Both the position numbers and the translations under genes were made by a program. Below are positions 35,860 to 44,182 of a stretch of 64,000 bases of DNA, one piece after another (within the stretch, counting starts at the first letter, position 1; every line of letters starts with the position of its first letter). The stretch comes from Prado023 sp963753075 (GTDB lineage Bacteria > Actinomycetota > Actinomycetes > S36-B12 > CAIYMF01), in contig CAVWAR010000002.1 of assembly GCA_963753075.1 (NCBI GenBank), positions 434,001 to 498,000 of the forward strand, read 5' to 3'. The notes under the pieces were generated by a model. That model saw nothing but the letters and a program-made list of their open reading frames with translations, did not search any database and had not been told where the DNA came from.

Positions 35860-36387
35860 ATGAGCCCCGTACATGACCTGCTCAACGAGCAGATCGGGCA
35901 CGAGTACTTCGCGTCCCAGCAGTACGTCGCGATCGCCGTCTGGTACGACCAGCAGGCGCTGCCGCAGTTGGCCATGCACTTCTACGCCCAGGCGGTCGAG
36001 GAGCGCAACCACGCGATGATGATCGTCCAGTACCTCATGGACCGCGAGTCCGATGTGGTGATCCCCGGAGTGCCGGAGGTCCGCAACAGCTTCGACTCCG
36101 TCGTGGAGCCCCTCGAGTTGGCGCTCGCACAGGAGCAGTTGGTCACCTCCCAGTTCGAGGAACTCATCGCAACTGCTCGTCAGGAGCGGGACTACCTCGG
36201 CGAGCAGTTCATGCACTGGTTCCTCAAGGAGCAGGTCGAGGAGGTTGCCTCGATCTCCACATTGCTGCAGGTGGCGACCCGCGTCGGTGACAACGTCATG
36301 CTGCTCGAGGACTACCTGGCCCGTGAGTCCGGCGCCGGAGAGGGCGCTGACCCAACCGCACCGGCCGCAGCGGGCGGGGCGCTGTAG
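35860..36387 (+). CDS. Non-heme ferritin
   Basis: The 175-residue ferritin stores iron in 24-subunit shells. The four-helix bundle shows ferroxidase-type ligands in IGHEYFASQQY, EERNHAMM and LAQEQLVTSQFEELI, and the HWFLKEQVEEVAS segment. The haem-ligand Met of bacterioferritins is not evident. The Ala/Gly-rich C-tail is similar to actinobacterial BfrB-type ferritins. The ribosome binding site is GAGGAG; TAGGAT near 35799 is a likely -10 box. Confidence 0.92.
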   Translation: MSPVHDLLNEQIGHEYFASQQYVAIAVWYDQQALPQLAMHFYAQAVEERNHAMMIVQYLMDRESDVVIPGVPEVRNSFDSVVEPLELALAQEQLVTSQFEELIATARQERDYLGEQFMHWFLKEQVEEVASISTLLQVATRVGDNVMLLEDYLARESGAGEGADPTAPAAAGGAL

Positions 36388-36437
36388 CTGGTTGCACCTC
36401 GCGGGGAGTTACACAGACGTAGTTACACCGGTGTGAG

Positions 36438-36507
36438 TTATCCCCAGGTGTGGAGAATCTGGGGATTGTGGATCCCGACGACCGTTGTCGGCGGACACCA
36501 CTAGGGT
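36438..36507 (+). promoter_or_regulatory. dnaX promoter region
   Basis: TAGGGT (36502-36507) ends six bases before the dnaX GTG, indicating a leaderless message. A DnaA-box-like TTATCCCCA lies at 36438-36446 and a TGTGGATCC follows, so DnaA influence is possible but unproven. Confidence 0.5.
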
Positions 36508-36513
36508 GAGTGC

Positions 36514-38772
36514 GTGGCACTGGCGCTGTACCGGACCTACCGACCGGGCTCATTGGCTGAGGTGATCGGCCAGGAGCACGTGACCGGTCCGTTGGCGCGC
36601 GCCCTCGGGGCTGGCCGAACCCACCACGCCTACTTGTTCTCCGGTCCACGTGGGTGCGGCAAGACGTCGACTGCGCGGATCCTGGCGAGGTCGCTGAACT
36701 GTGAGCAGGGACCGATCGCGGAGCCGTGCGGCACCTGCCGCAGCTGCGTTGAGCTGGCTCCGAACGGCCCCGGATCCATGGATGTCGTCGAGCTCGACGC
36801 GGCCACGCACCGGGGGATCGACGACGCCCGGGAACTGCGGGAGAAGGCCATCTACGCCCCCGCTGCCAGCAGGTACAAGATCTACATCATCGACGAGGCC
36901 CACCAGCTGACCAACGAGGCGGCCAACGCGCTGCTCAAGCTCGTCGAGGAGCCCCCACCGCACCTTCGGTTCGTCTTCGCCACGACTGAGCCGGACAAGA
37001 TCATCCCGACGATCCGGTCGCGTACCTTCCACTACGGTTTCCGACTGGTCTCCGCCCGGACTCTCGCTGAGCATCTTGGCTCGGTGTGCGCCTCCGAGGG
37101 GGTCGCAGCTGAAGCATCGGCCCTCACTGTCGTGGCGCGGGCCGGCGCGGGCAGTGTCCGTGACAGCCTGTCTGTCCTGGGACAGCTGCTCGCAGGCGCG
37201 GGTCCGGCGGGTCTGACCTATGCCGACGCGGTCTCGTCCCTCGGGCTGACCGACGCCAGCCTCATCGACGACTTCGTCGAGGCCCTGGCCCAGGGGTCGG
37301 CCGCGTCCATGTTCGCCATCGTCGACTCCGTGATTTCCGCGGGCCACGATCCCCGCCGGTTCGTGACCGACGTACTCGATCGGCTGCGGGACCTCATCAT
37401 CCTGCGCGCCGACCACGAGGCCCTGTCCAAGGGGCTCATCGACGTTCCCGACGATGAGGGGCAACGGATGGTGAACCAGTCCCAGCAGCTGGGCCTGGCC
37501 GAACTGTCCCGGGCCGCCGACCTCGTCAGCGCTGGCCTGGGACAGATCAAGGGGGCTACAGCGCCACGGCTTCAGCTGGAACTCCTGTGCGCCCGGCTGG
37601 CGCTTCCCGCCCTGGGCGATGATCTGACCTCGCTCCTGACCCGTCTGGAGCGCCTGGAGCGTTCCGGAGCGGCGCCCCCCGCCCCGGGGACGCGGCCGGG
37701 CGCGACCCCACCGGCGGCGGCCACCGGTGGCGAGTTCACTGAGCCCGCAAGGGATGAGCTCAGCCGACCGGCGACCCCGGCCCCGGCCGCGGCGGACACG
37801 GCCGGCAGCTCGCCCCGAGTGGCCGTGTCGCGCCCGCCTGCCGAGGGCCCTGCGGCCTCGGAGCCCGCACCTCCAGCCCGGCCAGCACCCCCCAGGCGAC
37901 CCGACCTGCGCACCGACGCCGCCCCCAGCACGCATCGGGTCCCGCCGAGCGAAGAGCCCGCCGGAGCTGCCGAGCGTAGCCCCGGCGACGCTGACCCGTA
38001 CGCCCCCACACCTGCACCGGAACCCGCAGGAGGGGCAGAGGTCGCCGCAGAACCACAGGAGGCAGGGGCGGATGTCGGGGACCGGGGAGTCGGGCAGGGT
38101 TCGGAACCCGTAGCAGGTCCGCCGACGCGGCCACCCTCGAGCACGCCGGGCCCGCTGCCCCCAGGCTCAGCCCCTGCTGGCCCCCCGCATCTTTCGGGCG
38201 CTGCGCCAGCAGCGGCGGGGGACGACTCCCTGACCCGGATCCGGGAGGCCTGGCCGGCCATTCTCGACCGACTGGCCAAGTCCAGCAGGGTCGCCTGGAC
38301 TGCCTTCCACGCGGCCACTGCCGTGTCCTGCAGCAACGGCGCCCTGGCGGTGGCGGTCTCCGAGCCGGGCAACGTGCGCGCAATCGCCCAGCGTGGTCAC
38401 GACGAGCGACTCCGCCAGGCCATCATCGACGTCGTTGCCCTCGACCTCTCGATCGACGTGCTGCACGACCCCGAGCCCGCCGTTCCGGGGCAGGAACCGA
38501 ACCCCGACGCGGGTTCGCCCCCCGCTGGCACGTCGGGACCGCAGCGAAGCACCCGCGATTCGAACTCAGGCTCCGCGCAGGCCGCCGCCCCACCTCCGGC
38601 CGCCCGCCCGGCCGACGTGGTCCGGGATGCCGACCGTGCGGGGCCCGGTGCGCAGAACGCCGACGACGCGAGCCCTGATGATCCCGACCTCGACACCGAC
38701 GCCGCCCACGGGCTGGCCCTGATCACCCGTGAGCTCGGCGCCAAGCCCATCGGCGAGATCGACCACTCGTAG
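36514..38772 (+). CDS. dnaX: DNA polymerase III subunits gamma and tau
   Basis: The 752-residue AAA+ clamp-loader ATPase has Walker A GPRGCGKTSTARI, a zinc module of four cysteines (CEQGPIAEPCGTCRSC), Walker B-like IIDEAHQLT, and the FATTEPDKI-sensor region. A long Ala/Pro/Glu-rich linker (about 385-570) precedes the tau C-terminal domain (about 575-660) that binds polymerase. I see no obvious slippery sequence for a programmed gamma frameshift. recR starts nine bases downstream. Confidence 0.96.
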   Translation: MALALYRTYRPGSLAEVIGQEHVTGPLARALGAGRTHHAYLFSGPRGCGKTSTARILARSLNCEQGPIAEPCGTCRSCVELAPNGPGSMDVVELDAATHRGIDDARELREKAIYAPAASRYKIYIIDEAHQLTNEAANALLKLVEEPPPHLRFVFATTEPDKIIPTIRSRTFHYGFRLVSARTLAEHLGSVCASEGVAAEASALTVVARAGAGSVRDSLSVLGQLLAGAGPAGLTYADAVSSLGLTDASLIDDFVEALAQGSAASMFAIVDSVISAGHDPRRFVTDVLDRLRDLIILRADHEALSKGLIDVPDDEGQRMVNQSQQLGLAELSRAADLVSAGLGQIKGATAPRLQLELLCARLALPALGDDLTSLLTRLERLERSGAAPPAPGTRPGATPPAAATGGEFTEPARDELSRPATPAPAAADTAGSSPRVAVSRPPAEGPAASEPAPPARPAPPRRPDLRTDAAPSTHRVPPSEEPAGAAERSPGDADPYAPTPAPEPAGGAEVAAEPQEAGADVGDRGVGQGSEPVAGPPTRPPSSTPGPLPPGSAPAGPPHLSGAAPAAAGDDSLTRIREAWPAILDRLAKSSRVAWTAFHAATAVSCSNGALAVAVSEPGNVRAIAQRGHDERLRQAIIDVVALDLSIDVLHDPEPAVPGQEPNPDAGSPPAGTSGPQRSTRDSNSGSAQAAAPPPAARPADVVRDADRAGPGAQNADDASPDDPDLDTDAAHGLALITRELGAKPIGEIDHS

Positions 38773-38780
38773 GGGCGGGC

Positions 38781-39386
38781 ATGTACGAAGGAATCATTCA
38801 GGACGTCATCGACGGTCTCAGTCGGCTGCCCGGCATCGGGCCGAAGGGCGCCCAGCGGATCGCCTTCCACCTGCTCAAGGCGGACCCCGAGGAGGTCACC
38901 GACCTTGCGCAGTCACTGCTCACGCTTCGCGAGCGGGTCCAGTTCTGCGAGACCTGCGGCAACGTCTCCGAGGAGCAGACGTGCGCCATCTGTCGCGACT
39001 CCCGTCGCGACCCAGCGCTCCTGTGCGTCGTCGAGGAGAGCAAGGACGTCGTGGCCATCGAGAGGACCAGGGAGTTCCGCGGTCGATACCACGTGCTCGG
39101 TGGGGCGATCAGTCCGATGGAGGGCATCGGGCCCGACGACCTGCGGATCAGGGAGCTCATGGCCCGCTTGGCCGATGGCGTGGTCACCGAGGTGATCATC
39201 GCCACCGATCCCAACCTGGAGGGTGAGGCGACCGCAACCTACCTGGCGCGCCTGATCAGCCCGCTGGGACTGGCCGTGTCACGGTTGGCAAGTGGTCTGC
39301 CGGTCGGAGGTGACCTCGAGTTCGCCGATGAGGTGACCTTGGGCAGGGCGTTCGAGGGACGGCGACGGATCGGAGGGCACGCATGA
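38781..39386 (+). CDS. recR: Recombination protein RecR
   Basis: The 201-residue protein has the N-terminal HhH motif (RLPGIGPKGAQRIAFHLL), a four-cysteine zinc finger (CETCGNVSEEQTCAIC), and the TOPRIM domain (VVEESKDVVAIE, IATDPNLEGEATA). RecR acts with RecF and RecO in gap repair. The gene order dnaX-recR-DUF5063-lysC is the usual actinobacterial one. Confidence 0.97.
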   Translation: MYEGIIQDVIDGLSRLPGIGPKGAQRIAFHLLKADPEEVTDLAQSLLTLRERVQFCETCGNVSEEQTCAICRDSRRDPALLCVVEESKDVVAIERTREFRGRYHVLGGAISPMEGIGPDDLRIRELMARLADGVVTEVIIATDPNLEGEATATYLARLISPLGLAVSRLASGLPVGGDLEFADEVTLGRAFEGRRRIGGHA

Positions 39387-39985
39387 GGCCGAATGAGGCA
39401 CCGATGGAGGGCGCGATGGCGGTGCTGACCACACCCGCCACAGAAGTCGCCGACGACCTGATCACGATCGCTGATGGACTCGCTGACGCCGCCGCCCGGT
39501 TCGTGCAGACCGCGGAGGCGGTCGCTGCTGGGATCGGTGCGGATCACGCCATCGCGATCCTGCTGCTCGAAGTGTCTGACGTGCTCGCGATGGGCGCCCG
39601 CCTCGGGGCCATCGACGACGTGGTCCCCGAGGGCCGCTTCGAGCCGGATGCCGGGGTCGAGCCCGATGTTGACCGCCTGCGCGCCGCCCTGGCCACGCAG
39701 CTCGCACCGATCGATTCCTACGTCGAGGTCTTCGATCCCTACGCGAATCCTGAGCTCGTCGACGGTCGGCTCTCCGATGACATCACCGCGATCGTCTCCG
39801 ACCTGCTCCATGGCCTTGCCCACCACACGGCCGGCCGAACGCTCGAATCGCTGTGGTGGTGGCAGACCACCTACCTGGACTCATGGGGGGACTCGGGCGC
39901 CACCGCTCTGCGGGCGCTGCGCTCCCTGGTGTCGCACGTGCGGGTGGGGGCTCCCCTCGAGGTCGCCGAAGAGCCCGAGGGGTAG
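39383..39985 (+). CDS. DUF5063 protein
   Basis: The 200-residue protein overlaps recR by four bases (ATGA). It matches the DUF5063 family by its position after recR and its SYVEVFDPYANPELVDGRLSDDITAIVSDLLHGL region and WWWQTTYLDSWGDSG ending. It is helical, acidic and lacks a signal peptide. The function is unknown. Upstream ATG codons leave the exact N-terminus uncertain by about eight residues. Confidence 0.85.
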   Translation: MRPNEAPMEGAMAVLTTPATEVADDLITIADGLADAAARFVQTAEAVAAGIGADHAIAILLLEVSDVLAMGARLGAIDDVVPEGRFEPDAGVEPDVDRLRAALATQLAPIDSYVEVFDPYANPELVDGRLSDDITAIVSDLLHGLAHHTAGRTLESLWWWQTTYLDSWGDSGATALRALRSLVSHVRVGAPLEVAEEPEG

Positions 39986-40077
39986 CTGGGCCCTCCCGGT
40001 CACCTTCCTGCGTGGGGCGCAGTGGCACCCGCGGAGCACCGGAGACGCGGACCGGTCGTCGTCGGCGGCAACCGTCG

Positions 40078-40083
40078 TAGAAT
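40078..40083 (+). promoter_or_regulatory. -10 box of lysC
   Basis: TAGAAT lies 42 bases before the lysC start in the 140-base gap after the DUF5063 gene. A GGGAG ribosome binding site precedes the ATG. No riboswitch is seen. Confidence 0.5.
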
Positions 40084-40125
40084 CAGGGCCAGAATCTCGC
40101 ACACCACCGCTGGGAGCAGTGTCGC

Positions 40126-41421
40126 ATGGCCCTGATCGTGCAGAAGTACGGAGGATCCTCCGTATCCGATGCTGCCAGTGTGCGCCGGGTCGCCAAGCGG
40201 ATCGTGGACACCAAGCGCGCTGGGAACGACGTCGTGGTGGTCGTCTCCGCAATGGGTGACTCGACTGACGAGCTGCTCGAGTTGGCCCATGAGGTCAGCC
40301 CGGACCCGCCCGGCCGTGAGCTCGACATGCTCCTGACCGCGGGGGAACGCATCTCCATGGCCGTGCTGGCGATGGCGATCCACGATCTCGGCGAGGAGGG
40401 CCGGTCGCACACGGGCTCCCAAGCGGGCCTCATCACGGACTCCGCGCACGGCGCCGCGCGGATCATCGATGTCACCCCGCGCCGGATCCTGCATGCCATC
40501 GATGATGGGGCGATCCCCATCGTCGCCGGGTTCCAGGGTGTGTCCCTGGAGAGCAAGGACATCACGACCCTGGGCCGTGGTGGGTCCGACACCACGGCAG
40601 TAGCCCTGGCTGTGGCGCTGTCGGCCGACGTCTGCGAGATCTTCACCGACGTCGACGGCGTGTTCTCCACGGATCCCCGGGTCGTACCCGCGGCCCGACG
40701 GGTCCCCAGGATCAGTTACGAGGAGATGCTCGAGCTGGCCGCCGCCGGGGCCAAGGTGCTGCACGTCCGATGCGTGGAGTACGCCCGCCGTGCCAACCTC
40801 CCGATCCACGTCCGGTCCTCGTTCTCCGACCGTGCGGGAACCTGGGTGGTCAACATGAACGACCCGCTGCCAGCAGCGGCCAATCCCGCCGAAGGGGCGA
40901 CTGTGGAGCAACCGATAATCGCCGGGGTCGCCCTCGACCTCAACGACTGCAAGATCACGGCCATCGGCGTCCCGGACCGGCCTGGGGAAGCGGCGAAGAT
41001 CTTCCGCGCGGTCGCAGAGGCCGGCGTGAACGTCGACATGATCGTCCAGAACGTGTCCCAGGGGGACACCGGCCGCACAGATGTCACCTTCACGAGCCCG
41101 CTGGCCTCGCGGGAGGCCGCGATCACCGCACTGAAGCGGGTGCAGGGCCAGATCGGGTACCGGGAGCTTGCCTATGACGACGGCATCGCCAAGGTGTCGT
41201 TGATCGGGGCCGGGATGCGCTCGGACCCCGGGGTGGCAGCGACCTTCTTCAGGGCGGTGGCTGACGCCGGGATCAACATCTCGATGATCACCACCTCGGA
41301 GATCCGGATCTCTGTCGTGACCGATCGGGATGTCGCCACCGAGGCCGTCCAGGCCCTGCACACGGCGTTCGGCCTGGACGCCGACGGTGAGGCAGTCGTC
41401 TACGGGGGGACGGGCCGATGA
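40126..41421 (+). CDS. lysC: Aspartate kinase
   Basis: LysC phosphorylates aspartate, opening lysine, threonine, methionine and diaminopimelate synthesis. The 431-residue protein has VQKYGGSSV, the LGRGGSDTTAVALA motif and FTDVDGVFSTDP, followed by two ACT domains (about 270-420) that normally mediate feedback control. In other actinobacteria an internal start gives a separate beta subunit; I cannot confirm that here. asd overlaps its end (ATGA). Confidence 0.96.
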   Translation: MALIVQKYGGSSVSDAASVRRVAKRIVDTKRAGNDVVVVVSAMGDSTDELLELAHEVSPDPPGRELDMLLTAGERISMAVLAMAIHDLGEEGRSHTGSQAGLITDSAHGAARIIDVTPRRILHAIDDGAIPIVAGFQGVSLESKDITTLGRGGSDTTAVALAVALSADVCEIFTDVDGVFSTDPRVVPAARRVPRISYEEMLELAAAGAKVLHVRCVEYARRANLPIHVRSSFSDRAGTWVVNMNDPLPAAANPAEGATVEQPIIAGVALDLNDCKITAIGVPDRPGEAAKIFRAVAEAGVNVDMIVQNVSQGDTGRTDVTFTSPLASREAAITALKRVQGQIGYRELAYDDGIAKVSLIGAGMRSDPGVAATFFRAVADAGINISMITTSEIRISVVTDRDVATEAVQALHTAFGLDADGEAVVYGGTGR

Positions 41422-42455
41422 GCGTCACTGTTGCGGTTGTCGGCGCCACCGGCCAGGTCGGTGCGGTGATGCGTCGCCTGCTCGACGAGTCGGACATCGA
41501 TGTCGGGTCGGTACGCTTCCTGGCCAGTGCCCGCTCTGCCGGTACGACCCTGCCGTGGCGGGGCACGCAAGTCGTCGTCGAGGACGCCGCCAACACTGAC
41601 CCGACCGGCATCGACATCGCCCTGTTCTCCGCCGGCGGGTCGACCTCCAGGGCGCTGGCGCCGGGCTTTGCCGCAGCGGGCGCGATCGTCATCGACAACT
41701 CCTCGGCCTGGCGAATGGATCCCGACGTCCCGCTCGTGGTGTCCGAGGTCAATCCCGGGGCGCTGGACAGCATCCCCAAGGGGATCGTCGCGAACCCGAA
41801 CTGCACCACGATGGCCGCGATGCCGGTCCTGGCCGCGCTGCACGCCGAGGCCGGCCTGTGCAGGCTTGTCGTCAGTACCTACCAGGCTGTCTCGGGTAGC
41901 GGTCTGGCCGGCGTTGAGGAGCTCGCGGGCCAGGTCAGCGCCGCCAGCGCCCAGGACATGACCGCACTGACCCACGACGGCGCCGCGGTGACCCTGCCGG
42001 CGCCCACCAAGTACGTCGCGCCCATCGCCTTCAACGTGGTTGCCCTCGCAGGCAACCTCGCTGACGATGGGTCAGGGGAGACCGACGAGGAGCAGAAGCT
42101 GCGCAACGAGAGCCGCAAGATCCTGGGGATCCCGGATCTCGCTGTCTCCGGCACGTGCGTGCGGGTCCCGGTCTTCACCGGTCACAGCCTGAGCATCAAC
42201 GCGGAGTTCGAGCGTCCGCTGACCCCCGAGCGGGCCCGAGAGCTGCTCGATGGGGCCCCAGGAGTGGCCTGGTCCGATGTCCCCACCCCGCTGCAGGCGG
42301 CCGGTGCGGATCCTACCTTCGTGGGTCGGCTGCGCCAGGATCCCGGTGTCCCCGAAGGGCGGGGATTGGCCTTCTTCCTGTCCAGCGACAACCTGCGCAA
42401 GGGGGCCGCCCTGAACGCGGTCCAGATCGCCGAGCTGCTGGCCGAGCGGGCCTGA
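41418..42455 (+). CDS. asd: Aspartate-semialdehyde dehydrogenase
   Basis: The 345-residue enzyme reduces aspartyl phosphate from LysC. It has the NADP motif GATGQVG, the catalytic Cys in NPNCTTMAAM, and the catalytic His in a VFTGHSLSINAEFE stretch. It is coupled to lysC by a four-base overlap. A possible weak terminator with a TTTTT tract follows at 42455-42478. Confidence 0.96.
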   Translation: MSVTVAVVGATGQVGAVMRRLLDESDIDVGSVRFLASARSAGTTLPWRGTQVVVEDAANTDPTGIDIALFSAGGSTSRALAPGFAAAGAIVIDNSSAWRMDPDVPLVVSEVNPGALDSIPKGIVANPNCTTMAAMPVLAALHAEAGLCRLVVSTYQAVSGSGLAGVEELAGQVSAASAQDMTALTHDGAAVTLPAPTKYVAPIAFNVVALAGNLADDGSGETDEEQKLRNESRKILGIPDLAVSGTCVRVPVFTGHSLSINAEFERPLTPERARELLDGAPGVAWSDVPTPLQAAGADPTFVGRLRQDPGVPEGRGLAFFLSSDNLRKGAALNAVQIAELLAERA

Positions 42456-42517
42456 CCTTCCGGGGAGCCGGTCTTTTTGGGCTGCGGTGGCAGTGCGGCT
42501 AGTATCGGATCCGCACT

Positions 42518-42594
<77 letters not shown>

Positions 42595-42595
42595 T

Positions 42596-42638
42596 GCGAG
42601 AAAGGGCTCCCAGGGCTTGTCCCTGGGGCCCTTCTCGC
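42596..42638 (+). terminator. Terminator of tRNA-Pro
   Basis: A long hairpin runs from GCGAGAAAGGGCTCCCAGGG to TCCCTGGGGCCCTTCTCGC with a short loop and one mismatch region. Confidence 0.85.
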
Positions 42639-42704
42639 ATGAATTGGCACTGTGGGAGCCGGAGCGCCGCGCAGCGGCCGCTGGGCGTGGAGTCAGGGAG
42701 GAAA

Positions 42705-43613
42705 CTACCTCCAGACCGTGATGACTGTCGCCTCGGGCCGGCAGGCCAGCCTGATCGGCGTGTACGGACTTGTCCCCAGACCGGCGGAGACGTGCAGCAC
42801 CGAGTCGTGCCAGCGTGACAGGCCCTTTGCCTGCTGACGGGGCAGGTCGCAGTTGGTGACCAGCGCACCAACGTACGGGACGCAGATCTGGCCACCGTGG
42901 GTGTGGCCGGCCAGGATCACATCGGCCCCGTCGTCGGCCATAGCGTCCAGGACTCGCCGGTACGGGGCGTGCGCGACGCCGAGCCTGAGGTCCGCGCTGG
43001 GCTGGAACGGCCCCGCTACCGTCGTGTAGTCATCGCGCCCGATGTGCGGGTCGTCCACGCCCCGAGCGTCGATCTGCCAGCCCTTGATGGTCGCCAGCTC
43101 TTCGGCATTGTCCAGGTCGACCCATCCGGCGGCGCCCAGGCCCTCGTTGAGGACGGTCACGTCGATCGGGGGCCGGTGCGGACGCACCTCGCTGGGACCC
43201 ATGAGGTACTTTGCCGGATTTGCACGGGTGGGGGCGAAGTAGTCATTGGATCCGCGCACGAAGAACCCGGGGCGGTCGAGCAGGGGTTCCAGGGCGGCCA
43301 GTGCCAGCTCAGGCCCGCGGAGGTCGGCGTGGAAGTCGCCGGTCACCACGGTCACATCCACGTCCAGCTGACCCAGGGCCCGTACCCACTCGCTGCGATC
43401 GGTGTCGCGGGGCGAGAGATGCAGGTCCGACAGGTGCAGGATCCGCAGGGTTCCTGCGGCGCCGGCCCGTTCCCCGGCGCGGGGCAACTCGACGTCGACG
43501 CGCCGCAGGGTGTACTGACGTGCCTCCCAGAGGCTGTAGGCGGTCGTGGCGGCCCCCAGGGCAAGCAACGAACCTGCGCCCCGCAGCACAGTGGCACGTG
43601 TGGCTGAGGGCAT
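42705..43613 (-). CDS. Metallophosphoesterase (Rv3683 type)
   Basis: The 302-residue protein has an N-terminal membrane anchor or signal and a calcineurin-like domain with the metal motifs SDLHL, VVTGDFHAD, GSND (replacing GNHD, typical of this actinobacterial subfamily) and AGHTHGGQ. Its substrate is unknown. The neighbours YqeY, PBP1 and ArsA match the M. tuberculosis Rv3683-Rv3679 block. Confidence 0.88.
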   Translation of the reverse strand: MPSATRATVLRGAGSLLALGAATTAYSLWEARQYTLRRVDVELPRAGERAGAAGTLRILHLSDLHLSPRDTDRSEWVRALGQLDVDVTVVTGDFHADLRGPELALAALEPLLDRPGFFVRGSNDYFAPTRANPAKYLMGPSEVRPHRPPIDVTVLNEGLGAAGWVDLDNAEELATIKGWQIDARGVDDPHIGRDDYTTVAGPFQPSADLRLGVAHAPYRRVLDAMADDGADVILAGHTHGGQICVPYVGALVTNCDLPRQQAKGLSRWHDSVLHVSAGLGTSPYTPIRLACRPEATVITVWR

Positions 43614-43700
43614 GGGACCAGTGTGTCAGGTCAGGTCCGGAACGCGACTGCGGCGACTGTGCCAGTCGAACACGGTGCCCGCAGGGGCGACAATGGCCCC

Positions 43701-44162
43701 ATGAGCACCCTGAAGGAGTCCCTGCAGTCCGACCTGACGACTGCCATCAAGGCCCGCGACGAGTTGACCTCCGCCACCCTTCGAATGGCGCTGTCCGCCG
43801 TCACCACCGAGGAGGTCTCCGGCAAGTCGGCACGGTCGCTGAGCGACGCGGAGGTGATCGCGGTCCTGACCAAGGAGGCCAAGAAGCGCCGTGAGGCTGC
43901 CACGGCCTTCGCAGAGGCTGGTCGCCCGGAGCTGGCCGAGCGTGAGATCGCCGAGCTGGGGGTGCTGACCCGATACCTGCCGGAGCCGCTGAGTGAGCAG
44001 GAGGTCAGCGCCATGGTGTCGCGCACGGTTGCCGAGCTCGCCGACCAGGGGGTCACGGGCATGCCGGCCATGGGTCGGGCAATGAAGGAGCTGACCCCGC
44101 AGACAACCGGGCGCTTCGATGGCGCGGCCCTGGCCGCAATGGTCCGCGCTGCACTCAGCTGA
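43701..44162 (+). CDS. GatB/YqeY domain protein
   Basis: The 153-residue helical protein has the YqeY features LTSATLRMAL, EKKRREAATAFAEAGRPELAEREIAEL and a C-terminal GMPAMGRAMKEL segment. It resembles the tRNA-binding tail of GatB; the role as a stand-alone protein is unknown. ATG 43701 is chosen; GACAAT ends six bases upstream. It is divergent from the phosphoesterase and convergent with the PBP gene. Confidence 0.88.
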   Translation: MSTLKESLQSDLTTAIKARDELTSATLRMALSAVTTEEVSGKSARSLSDAEVIAVLTKEAKKRREAATAFAEAGRPELAEREIAELGVLTRYLPEPLSEQEVSAMVSRTVAELADQGVTGMPAMGRAMKELTPQTTGRFDGAALAAMVRAALS

Positions 44163-44182
44163 GCTCAGAGCCGGCAGCCCAC

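Noticed and set aside
36514..38772. Programmed frameshift in dnaX
   Set aside because: I see no A6-type slippery run with following hairpin; only the full-length product is supported.
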